Positions 1 to 5,584 of a stretch of DNA of 6,631 nt are shown in pieces (position 1 is the first letter of the stretch; every line of letters begins with the position of its first letter). A program made the translations under genes and the position numbers. This stretch comes from Candidatus Bathyarchaeota archaeon (GTDB lineage Archaea > Thermoproteota > Bathyarchaeia > 40CM-2-53-6 > RBG-13-38-9): contig JAGTQO010000072.1 of NCBI GenBank assembly GCA_018396565.1, positions 1 through 6,631 of the forward strand, written 5' to 3'. A model generated the notes under the pieces. It ran no database searches and had not been told where the DNA came from. It saw nothing but the letters and a program-made list of their open reading frames with translations.

Positions 1-173
1 CCAATCTTAACGACCTCTTCAGCAACACTCTCAAGTTGAGACTTTGTTCTTGAACATATGGCTACGTCGGCTCCATGCTCCGCGAATCCTATAGTTATGG
101 CCCTGCCTATACCTCGACCTCCACCAGTTATGAGGGCTACTTTACTTGACAAGTCGAATCTGCCGCTCCGCAT
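1..173 (-). CDS. SDR family NAD(P)-dependent oxidoreductase, N-terminal part (runs off the left edge)
   Basis: Reading the minus strand from an ATG at 173-171 gives 57 residues of a Rossmann fold. A first beta strand (VALIT, residues 12-16) leads into the glycine-rich dinucleotide loop TGGGRGIG at 16-23. This is the classical SDR TGxxxGIG signature and is followed by helix A and a second strand ending AICSRT (38-43). An Arg right after the second strand (residue 42) is usual in NADP(H)-preferring SDRs, so NADP is the more likely cofactor (inference). The catalytic Ser-Tyr-Lys lie outside the window, so the substrate cannot be stated. It is cytosolic, with no signal peptide. It is transcribed divergently from the aminotransferase/amidase operon, 113 bases away, which suggests a related metabolic role. 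A TATA-like element at 220-211 would give a leader of about 15 nt. Confidence 0.88.
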   Translation of the reverse strand, partial: MRSGRFDLSSKVALITGGGRGIGRAITIGFAEHGADVAICSRTKSQLESVAEEVVKI

Positions 174-286
174 TCTAAACCCCCATCAGCCTTCAACGTT
201 ATGAATCTCACCTTTAAGTTTAATCTTGAAATGGGTGGAGTATGAACTTAAATACTGTACGAGCAACTTTGATTATGTGAGTCGTT
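174..286. promoter_or_regulatory. Divergent promoter region between the SDR and aminotransferase genes
   Basis: Two archaeal-type TATA elements face away from each other. The plus-strand one, aacttaaata at about 245-254, predicts transcription starting near 277, about 10 nt before the ATG at 287. The minus-strand one, aacttaaagg at 220-211, predicts a start near 189, about 15 nt before the ATG at 173. The shared 8-mer AACTTAAA forms a perfect inverted repeat (213-220 and 245-252) with 24 bases between the arms. A GTGA at 277-280 is the only weak ribosome-binding match upstream of 287. TATA elements are seen in the sequence; the start sites are inferred from the usual archaeal spacing. Confidence 0.5.
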
Positions 287-1576
287 ATGGATAAGTCAAG
301 GACAAGAGAGTTGTTCGAGCGTGCAAGCAGAGTTGTTCCAGGTGGGATACATTCAAACATAAGGTACATGCAACCTTTCCCATATATCTTTGAGAGAGGT
401 CGAGGAGCCAGACTCTTCGACGTCGATGGCGAAGAGTATATCGATTGTGTGGTAAACTATGGAGCTCTGATCTTGGGGCATGGAGATAGAAGGGTTACTG
501 AGGCTGCTAAGCAACAGCTCGAATCTGGCCTGACCTGCGGGGTTGAGAGTGAACTCAGCATCAAACTCGCTGAGAGGTTGAACAGCATCATTCCATGCGC
601 TGAGATGGTTAAGTTCTCCCTGTCAGGGACAGAAGCTGTCGCCCACGCCCTCAACATTGTCAGAGGATACACTGGGAGGGACAAGATAATCAAGATTGAG
701 GGTGGCTACAATGGCTGGAGCGACACAGTCATAGTGAATGTCCATCCGGACCCGAGTAAAGCAGGACCCGCATCGTCACCTAACAAGATATACGAGACCA
801 AGGGTGTTCCAGAGAACGCTAAGGAGAACACCATAGTCATACCTTTCAACGACGGAGAAGTGGCTGAGAAGGCAATTAGAGATAACAAAGATAAGGTAGC
901 CGCCCTCATCGTTGAACCTGTAGTATTCAATAGTGGGGCTATAATGCCGAAGGAAGGTTACCTACAACATCTCCGTGAAGCGACTGAGAAGAATGATGTC
1001 CTACTCATCTTCGACGAGGTGATTACAGGATTCAGACTGGCCCCAGGCGGCGGCCAAGAGTATTTCGATGTCACACCAGACCTCGCAACCTTCGCCAAAG
1101 CTATGGCCAACGGCTTCCCAATAAGCGCAGTAGCCGGTAGAAGAGATATTATGAAAGTCTCAGCCCCAGGTGGAGGGGTGATGTACGGTGGGGTATACAA
1201 TGGAAGCCAGGTATGCGTAGCAGCGGCCTTGGCTACCCTAGACGCTATAGAGGACGGTGAGGTCCAGAGGAGACTCAACGAGTCAACCCAATACCTCTCG
1301 AAGAGGTTTGCTGAGATCGTAGAGGACAGGGGGGTTGAAGCACAGCTCTTGGGGTTGGGTGGACAATTCTGCGTATACTTCACAGATGAGGATATCGTGG
1401 ACTACCGCTCCGCCGCAAAGTCTGACAGGGCTAAGTCCCAAAGATTCCATAGAAATCTTCTGGATAGAGGCATATACACTTATGACGGGTATCTATTTCA
1501 CAATGGCATATGTGCAGCACACACAATGCAAGACTTGGACTATATATTGCAACAGATGAGTAAATCGCTCCCATAG
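287..1576 (+). CDS. Class III PLP-dependent aminotransferase, glutamate-1-semialdehyde aminomutase-like
   Basis: This 429-residue protein has the full length of the GSA aminomutase/omega-transaminase fold (fold type I). The N-terminal PGG-HSN-R segment (18-26) and the FDVDGEEYID strand (44-53) are typical. SGTEA (113-117) forms the PLP phosphate cup. FDEVITGFR (242-250) carries Asp243, which pairs with the pyridine nitrogen. AKAMANGFP (270-278) carries Lys271, the expected Schiff-base lysine. Two normally conserved spots differ: the Asn before SGTEA is Leu112, and the GTxN loop reads GGVYNGS (301-307) with Val where a phosphate-binding Thr is usual. It is therefore probably not true HemL of haem synthesis but a catabolic or amino-acid-modifying relative (transaminase, racemase or aminomutase). 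It is the first gene of an operon with the amidase 62 bases downstream. The ATG at 287 fits the TATA element at 245-254. Confidence 0.9.
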   Translation: MDKSRTRELFERASRVVPGGIHSNIRYMQPFPYIFERGRGARLFDVDGEEYIDCVVNYGALILGHGDRRVTEAAKQQLESGLTCGVESELSIKLAERLNSIIPCAEMVKFSLSGTEAVAHALNIVRGYTGRDKIIKIEGGYNGWSDTVIVNVHPDPSKAGPASSPNKIYETKGVPENAKENTIVIPFNDGEVAEKAIRDNKDKVAALIVEPVVFNSGAIMPKEGYLQHLREATEKNDVLLIFDEVITGFRLAPGGGQEYFDVTPDLATFAKAMANGFPISAVAGRRDIMKVSAPGGGVMYGGVYNGSQVCVAAALATLDAIEDGEVQRRLNESTQYLSKRFAEIVEDRGVEAQLLGLGGQFCVYFTDEDIVDYRSAAKSDRAKSQRFHRNLLDRGIYTYDGYLFHNGICAAHTMQDLDYILQQMSKSLP

Positions 1577-1624
1577 AAACCGTAAACACTGTAATGGAAC
1601 ATCCAATAGAGAGTAATGAATCTT

Positions 1625-1641
1625 AAGGAGTTGCTATTTTG
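1625..1641 (+). promoter_or_regulatory. Shine-Dalgarno plus TTG start deciding the amidase start
   Basis: AAGGAG at 1625-1630 is followed by 8 bases and then TTG at 1639-1641. The next in-frame ATG is at 1660, 30 bases from the motif, too far for it to act. The spacing therefore favours the TTG start. The motif also indicates that this gene is translated from an internal position of a transcript begun upstream of the aminotransferase. Confidence 0.65.
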
Positions 1642-2553
1642 AAGCATCTAAGACAGAAGATGCGTCACTACACATTAAGTCCCCACGCAGAGCCCGCTAT
1701 GACAGTCACTCCAGGAGAGACGGTGATTGTTGAGACCCTCGACAATGTAGGTAACAGGGTCAACTCAGAGATGGATAAGGACAAGATCAGGCCACCACTG
1801 AATCCCTTGTCGGGCCCAATATATATTGAAGGTGCTAAGAGAGGCGACGCGTTAGAGATCATAATCGAAAACATTAAACCTACAAGAGATTTCGGATGGA
1901 CGGGTCAAACATCTGAATGGGGATTCATAGAGATGGGCAGCCCAATATGGAACATATTCAAAGAGACGATACCAACAGAGATCAAGATATGCAGAATACA
2001 AGGTGACAGGGTAACATTTCCATTAAAGAACGGGAAGACCATCGATCTGCCCTTGAGACCAATCGTAGGGACCATAGGGACCGCACCTGAGGCTGAGGCC
2101 AAAAGCACCACTCCAGGACCATATGGAGGGAACATGGACTGCCAAGAGGTCAGACCGAAGAATATACTCTACCTCCCAGTATATGTTGACGGAGCTCTTC
2201 TATATTTGGGCGACATTCATGCCCTGCAGGGACACGGCGAATTGGGAGGAGCGCCCATCGAGATCCCATCTGAAACAACCTTGACCATAAACTTGTTGAG
2301 AGATAAGAACATAGGGTGGCCACGCATAGTCTCTGAAGATTATTTAGTTACTGTTGGAAGCTCAAAGCCCGCAGAAGCTGCTATCAAAACTGCGCTTGCC
2401 GAGATGGTCGGCTGGTTGATGAGCGATTACAGCATGGACATTTGGGATGTGAATCTTCTACTGACAGCGACAGCGGAGATCGAGTGCAGCCAGATAACCA
2501 ATCCTCTCTACACAGCAGCTCTCAAGATATCGAAAAGTTTCCTTCCAAAATAA
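1639..2553 (+). CDS. Acetamidase/formamidase family amide hydrolase
   Basis: This 304-residue cytosolic protein belongs to the FmdA/AmdA family, whose members hydrolyse short amides such as formamide or acetamide to the acid plus ammonia. The family features are visible in order: the N-terminal strand HYTLSPHAEPAMTVTPGETV (10-29), NPLSGPIYIEGAKRGD (55-70), PGPYGGNMDCQEV (159-171), and the metal-site block LPVYVDGALLYLGDIHALQGHGE (179-201) with candidate ligands Asp192, His194 and Glu201. The length matches the usual roughly 300 residues, and the reading frame is intact. The real substrate cannot be told from sequence, because many family members act on unknown amides. It lies 62 bases after the PLP enzyme on the same strand and most likely shares its transcript. 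Ammonia release next to an amino-group enzyme suggests use of a nitrogenous compound (inference). Confidence 0.92.
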   Translation: MKHLRQKMRHYTLSPHAEPAMTVTPGETVIVETLDNVGNRVNSEMDKDKIRPPLNPLSGPIYIEGAKRGDALEIIIENIKPTRDFGWTGQTSEWGFIEMGSPIWNIFKETIPTEIKICRIQGDRVTFPLKNGKTIDLPLRPIVGTIGTAPEAEAKSTTPGPYGGNMDCQEVRPKNILYLPVYVDGALLYLGDIHALQGHGELGGAPIEIPSETTLTINLLRDKNIGWPRIVSEDYLVTVGSSKPAEAAIKTALAEMVGWLMSDYSMDIWDVNLLLTATAEIECSQITNPLYTAALKISKSFLPK

Positions 2554-2605
2554 TACGCCCATGAAAGAAAGAATAAAATCGACCTACACAAAGGAAGTAA
2601 CTTTC

Positions 2606-2806
2606 ATGATAAAGATTGAATATAGCTGACTCGCTCTCCTAGAAAACCTCGTCAATCCGCTTTTCATCAAGAACGGAGTTAAACGCTTTCATCCAGCTTC
2701 CTCCGAAATATTTTGTATAACCAGTAACAGAAGATTAAGGGATAAAATGCTTGAGGATCTATTGGAATTGAATTTTAATTGGCTGCTTTACATTGGTAAA
2801 GTTTAA
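2606..2806 (+). pseudogene. Possible broken small reading frame between the amidase and transporter genes
   Basis: An ATG at 2606, 8 bases after AAGGAAG (2591-2597), opens a frame that meets TGA at codon 8 (2627-2629). It then stays open for 58 more codons to TAA at 2804-2806. The read-through product is soluble-looking and mixed-charge (for example NPLFIKNGVKRFHP and LRDKMLEDLLELNFNWLLYIG). If the TGA arose from TGG, an intact frame of about 66 residues would result. I do not recognise a family. An open run of this length can arise by chance in DNA of this composition, and a competing short minus-strand frame overlaps it, so this is tentative. The final stop overlaps the transporter TATA element. 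Apart from this and that promoter, I see nothing in the 280-base gap. Confidence 0.25.
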
Positions 2807-2807
2807 G
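2795..2807 (+). promoter_or_regulatory. BRE/TATA promoter of the MFS transporter gene
   Basis: ggtaaagtttaag reads as a purine-rich BRE followed by a TTTAAG TATA element. The T-run begins about 30 bases before the ATG at 2834, which predicts transcription beginning at or within a few bases of the start codon (a leaderless message). GAGG at 2822-2825 could act as a Shine-Dalgarno only if a longer transcript enters from upstream. The same GTAAAG-(G)TTTA layout occurs before the winged-helix gene at 5541-5551. Confidence 0.45.
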
Positions 2808-2833
2808 CGAGTTTGGCAAATGAGGACTAAATT

Positions 2834-3997
2834 ATGAAGCGTTTCTGGAGCATATGCGTAACTCACATGTTCATCGAGATATACTTGTTAACTCAGGTCG
2901 CCTTGATACCTGTATTCATACAAGAGTTTAATTTAAGTCTAATTGAAGCGTCTTTGGTGGCCTCTATTCCAAGCATGGTCCAGTTGTTCATGACCATTCT
3001 TTCAGGCCTCTTAGCTGAACGTTTCGATACTGGGAGAATTCTTTCATTGAGCATGTTAATTGAGGGTGGGGCTGCATTATTCTTGAGTCAGACTAAGAGC
3101 TTCTACATGCTGATCTTGGGGGTATCCCTGCTCAAAGCATCATCGGCAATATACCATATCTCAGGATTGAGTCAGATAAGCAGAGATGAAAAGATTGAGG
3201 CGATGAGTAGATCTATGGGGTTCCATAATACTCTGGGATGTTTAGGGTCAGCGCTGGGGGTTCTCAGCCTCAGCTTCTTCCTCACGGCTGCTGGGTGGAG
3301 GTGGGTCTATGTCTTCTGGGCTTTTCCGATATTTGTTTGGGCCATAGTAATCTCGAGATTTCTTGTACCGATTAGAGGTTTGCCTGGAGAGTTCAAAGTT
3401 GAAAGACCCGCTTGGCCTGCTCAAATTCGAGGCCTCATGTCAGCAGGGTTCATGACCTTTCTGGTTGCGGTTGGATTAAGGGAGTTTGGAACGACGGGAG
3501 CCTCAACATTTATGACCACATATCTTGTAGGTGTGAAGGGCCTCACTGAGACAATGGCAAGCCTAATATTCGGTTTAGGCCCCTTAACAGGGGTTGTCGG
3601 CTCATTGCTCGGAGGCTACTTGGGTGAGCGGTTAGGAGCCAAGAGGGCCCTAGGCCTAGCGATTCTAGGCTGCGCAATAATTCTTCCAACCCTCACCCTA
3701 CCCATTCGGATCTACCTCATCGCAATAGCCTACCTCATCTATTCAACTTTAAGTCAAAGCACATACGTTCCTATGAACACATTAGTTACGAACCTCACCC
3801 CAGCAAAAGGTAGGGGGTATGGGTTCAGCGCTTACTTCTTCACCGAAAACATCGTCATGTCCTTCGCCCCCACCGCTATGGCCAGTGTGATGAGCCTGTA
3901 TGGTTTGCCATACTTTATACAATTCAGCACCGGATTCATGTTAGCCGGGTTGCTGGCCCTACAACCTTTAAAGGTCCTGAGATCCAGCCGGACTTAA
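2834..3997 (+). CDS. MFS transporter, 12 transmembrane helices
   Basis: This 387-residue integral membrane protein has the usual length of a compact major facilitator carrier. Hydrophobic segments fall at about 7-28, 38-60, 69-86, 90-110, 132-151, 157-178, 202-222, 243-262, 273-290, 293-310, 330-352 and 358-378. The loop after helix 2 reads SGLLAERFDTGR (57-68), and the equivalent loop in the second half reads GGYLGERLGAKR (260-271). These are the two degenerate MFS motif A copies that mark the internal duplication. A YH pair at 107-108 in helix 4 recalls drug/fosmidomycin-resistance-type MFS proteins, but the substrate is unknown. It has its own promoter and lies downstream of the amidase on the same strand, so import or export of the compound handled there is possible (inference). 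It ends 39 bases before the convergent MoeB/ThiF gene. Confidence 0.92.
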   Translation: MKRFWSICVTHMFIEIYLLTQVALIPVFIQEFNLSLIEASLVASIPSMVQLFMTILSGLLAERFDTGRILSLSMLIEGGAALFLSQTKSFYMLILGVSLLKASSAIYHISGLSQISRDEKIEAMSRSMGFHNTLGCLGSALGVLSLSFFLTAAGWRWVYVFWAFPIFVWAIVISRFLVPIRGLPGEFKVERPAWPAQIRGLMSAGFMTFLVAVGLREFGTTGASTFMTTYLVGVKGLTETMASLIFGLGPLTGVVGSLLGGYLGERLGAKRALGLAILGCAIILPTLTLPIRIYLIAIAYLIYSTLSQSTYVPMNTLVTNLTPAKGRGYGFSAYFFTENIVMSFAPTAMASVMSLYGLPYFIQFSTGFMLAGLLALQPLKVLRSSRT

Positions 3998-4005
3998 TGT
4001 CTCGC

Positions 4006-4048
4006 AAAAAAAGGCTCGTGCGGATCTAGACCTAATCTAGGTTCCGCA
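4006..4048 (-). terminator. Hairpin plus T-tract terminator for the MoeB/ThiF gene, in the convergent gap
   Basis: TGCGGA (4019-4024) pairs with TCCGCA (4043-4048). After a small internal bulge, CTAGA (4026-4030) pairs with TCTAG (4036-4040) around a 5-base loop. Read on the minus strand, the hairpin is followed six bases later by seven Ts (complement of the A-run at 4006-4012). This resembles an intrinsic terminator for the minus-strand gene. The hairpin contains that gene's last codons and stop codon. On the plus strand there is no T-run directly after the hairpin, so its value for the transporter is less clear. Confidence 0.55.
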
Positions 4049-4771
4049 TACCGGACATTCAGGGTTTCTCTGAACCTTTATCTCCTGAAAGGACATATCT
4101 GTTCCATCATATATTAGGAGCCTACCAAGCACGTTCTCACCTATGCCTGTTATAAGTTTGATAGCTTCTGTGACTTGAAGGGTTGCTATTAGGGCCGGTG
4201 TCGTGCCGACAACTGGGGGTTTCTCTACTTCAGGTGGGACCTGCGGGAAGATGCATGAGAGGCAAGGTGTGATATGAGGTACGACAGTGGTGAGCTGCCC
4301 CTCAAAGCCGTAAACTGCTCCATGGATGAGAGGTATCCCCTCCCTAACACAGGCCTCATTCAGAATATACCTAGTTCTGTAATTGTCCATAGCATCTACT
4401 ACAACATTGAATCCCCTTATCATGTCATGAACATTCTCTCTAGTTATTTTACATCTCAGACCCTCAACCTCAACGTTTGGGTTCAGGCTCCTGAGCTTCA
4501 AAGATGCGGAGTCAACCTTGAAAACTCCAATGTCACTCGTCCAATGTAGGATTTGTCTGTTCAAATTGCTTAACTCAACCTTCTCATCATCGATGATCCT
4601 GACTTTCCCAAAACCGCTTGCGACCAAGTATATGGACGCTGGACACCCTAAACCCCCGGCACCAGCCACGACGACCTTAGAGGACTTCAATTTCATTTGA
4701 CCCTCATTTCCCCAACCGTTTATCTTGAGTTGCCTATCATAGCGTTCAAGCTCATGCCCTGCCAGGTCCAT
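4037..4771 (-). CDS. MoeB/ThiF/HesA family E1-like adenylyltransferase
   Basis: These enzymes use ATP to adenylate the C-terminal Gly-Gly of a ubiquitin-like sulfur carrier (MoaD, ThiS or archaeal SAMP type) in molybdopterin, thiamine or tRNA thiolation. From the ATG at 4771 the protein has 244 residues. The N-terminus reads ELERYDRQL (7-15). The nucleotide loop is GAGGLG (37-42), the ATP-site VELSNLNRQ spans 65-73 with Arg72, Lys85 follows, and Asp129 in DAMDN is the expected magnesium ligand. A zinc site is formed by Cys170/Cys173 (CLSC) and Cys239/Cys242 (CPVC). The crossover stretch PPEVEKPPVVGTTP (179-192) lacks the cysteine that forms a thioester in many relatives, as in a known archaeal subtype. 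I chose the ATG at 4771 over a TTG at 4798 because GGTGAT lies 4 bases upstream and homology begins just after it. It stands alone; no carrier gene is visible nearby. Confidence 0.9.
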   Translation of the reverse strand: MDLAGHELERYDRQLKINGWGNEGQMKLKSSKVVVAGAGGLGCPASIYLVASGFGKVRIIDDEKVELSNLNRQILHWTSDIGVFKVDSASLKLRSLNPNVEVEGLRCKITRENVHDMIRGFNVVVDAMDNYRTRYILNEACVREGIPLIHGAVYGFEGQLTTVVPHITPCLSCIFPQVPPEVEKPPVVGTTPALIATLQVTEAIKLITGIGENVLGRLLIYDGTDMSFQEIKVQRNPECPVCGT

Positions 4772-4828
4772 CGTTATCACCGCGAACACACTATCCAAAA
4801 CTTCCTAATTAACTTCAGCAGTTTCAGG

Positions 4829-4841
4829 TCTATAATTATTA
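4829..4841 (-). promoter_or_regulatory. Probable TATA element of the MoeB/ThiF gene
   Basis: On the minus strand, taataattataga lies about 60 bases upstream of the ATG at 4771 and predicts transcription from about 4808. This gives a leader of about 37 nt that contains GGTGAT at 4781-4776, a match to the archaeal anti-Shine-Dalgarno. From here to 5023 I see no gene or other clear structure. Confidence 0.35.
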
Positions 4842-5023
4842 GACTCTACAGTGAGGGCGGTGGAGGTAACGCTTATACCTTTAACCACAGCCTAACATTC
4901 TCAGTATGATGACCTTGCCTGATGGAATCTATATTATAATCTTAAGATGCAACTTGAGTCATTCTGGTCGAAACAAAGAATGTACACTCGGATTCTAAAG
5001 CTCTTTTGGATGTGCTCTTTAGA

Positions 5024-5401
5024 TCAGAGGTACTCTATCATACTCTTCGTCTCGCTGATTATCTTGGATATATTGTGCTCAAGCATCGTTGCAATGTTTA
5101 TTGCATCTTTTGGTCTTTTAAATTGTGTAATCTCCATTATTTCAAGGGCGTTTATAAGTGTTTAAGGCCATTTCATATCTCTTAATTCCTGTCATTCCTA
5201 GTAATCTTTGACGGCACGAAGGTCAGTTTGTAAAGATGCGAGTTTAGATAAGATGAAGAGAATCTCTTTTAAGTTCTCTAAACTGGTGGCCACGCTTATT
5301 TCTCCTTTAGATTCTCTTATTATAATATTCTAGCACTCTTGTCTACAGCATCTATTGAGCGTTGTAGAATCTAAGAAATATGCGAGTTAGTTTTTGTTCA
5401 A
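5024..5401 (-). pseudogene. Decayed PIN-domain ribonuclease toxin (VapC-like)
   Basis: VapC toxins are about 130-residue PIN nucleases that cut RNA unless bound by their antitoxin. Reading one minus-strand frame from TTG at 5401 to TGA at 5026-5024 gives 126 codons, the normal length. The PIN architecture is clear: strand 1 AYFLDSTTL (7-15) with acidic Asp11; GEISVATSLENLKEILFIL (33-51) with Glu46; and ALEIMEITQFKRPKDAINIA (85-104) with Asp99. The last of these resembles the usual RPRDAIHVAT motif, and it is followed by TMLEHNISKIISE (105-117). The fourth acidic position appears to be Thr118. Five in-frame stops break it: TAA 5389-5387, TAG 5332-5330, TAG 5200-5198, TGA 5194-5192 and TAA 5164-5162, with no frameshift. 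An antitoxin-like frame ends 15 bases upstream. Similarity was judged by eye. It is dead as a toxin. Confidence 0.8.
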
Positions 5402-5416
5402 GGTGTGCGGCCCGGC

Positions 5417-5554
5417 TTATGTTTCAAGAAAATGTTTTAATCGTTTCTCATCCACTTTCTTTTTTAACTCTTCTACAGAGAGTCTATCGATAATGTTTTT
5501 GAAAGTTCTATTAAGTTCTGTAGCAAGTTCTCGAATACCCGTAAAGGTTTACAT
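5417..5554 (-). pseudogene. Antitoxin-like small reading frame with a stop at codon 2 (partner of the PIN remnant)
   Basis: On the minus strand, ATG at 5554-5552 is followed at once by TAA. The same frame then runs for 43 codons to TAA at 5419-5417, reading TFTGIRELATELNRTF, NIIDRLSVEELKKKVDEKRL and a KHFLET end. The product is helical, highly charged and small, as expected of a VapB-type antitoxin. It lies 15 bases before the PIN remnant on the same strand, in normal antitoxin-toxin order. A single AAA-to-TAA change at codon 2 would explain the break (inference). The family cannot be named, since no AbrB or ribbon-helix-helix signature is certain. Position and composition are the evidence. 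Confidence 0.5.
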
Positions 5555-5560
5555 ATATAT
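5541..5560 (+). promoter_or_regulatory. BRE/TATA promoter of the winged-helix gene
   Basis: gtaaaggtttacatatatat contains a GTAAAGG BRE-like block and a TTTACATA TATA element starting at 5548. The expected transcription start is near 5577. This places the ATG codons at 5585 and 5588 just downstream, whereas the ATG at 5570 would lie before the transcript begins. The element overlaps the first codons of the dead antitoxin on the other strand. Confidence 0.45.
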
Positions 5561-5584
5561 GGCTGACTTATGATATTGTCGATT

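Noticed and set aside
958..1383. Minus-strand 141-codon frame inside the aminotransferase
   Set aside because: It is the antisense shadow of a well-supported PLP enzyme; composition is atypical and no motif is seen.
2639..2692. Minus-strand 17-codon frame behind a perfect GGAGG
   Set aside because: It is very short, has no family, overlaps the longer plus-strand frame, and a GGAGG can occur by chance.
4850..4909. Short plus-strand GTG frame near 4850 (about 14 codons)
   Set aside because: Too short, with no usable start context and no similarity; the bases are better read as upstream sequence of the MoeB/ThiF gene.
4947..5165. Plus-strand 72-codon hydrophobic open frame resembling a small membrane protein
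   Set aside because: It lies opposite the PIN-domain remnant; its hydrophobic look comes from the complement of the A-rich toxin codons. No promoter or Shine-Dalgarno serves it.
4958..5185. Plus-strand 75-codon frame without a start (contains SKALLDVLF)
   Set aside because: It seemed protein-like at first, but the minus strand of the same bases gives a far better PIN-domain match with catalytic residues.
5241..5368. Hairpins (8-bp stem 5241-5248/5277-5284; 8-bp stem 5342-5349/5361-5368) considered as a structured RNA
   Set aside because: They fall inside the toxin remnant, are weak and AT-rich, and lack any recognised RNA family features or promoter.
4772..5569. tRNA genes, CRISPR repeats or insertion-sequence ends in the long gene-poor stretch
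   Set aside because: No cloverleaf with a GGTTC-type T arm, no regularly spaced repeats and no terminal inverted repeats with target duplications were found by eye.
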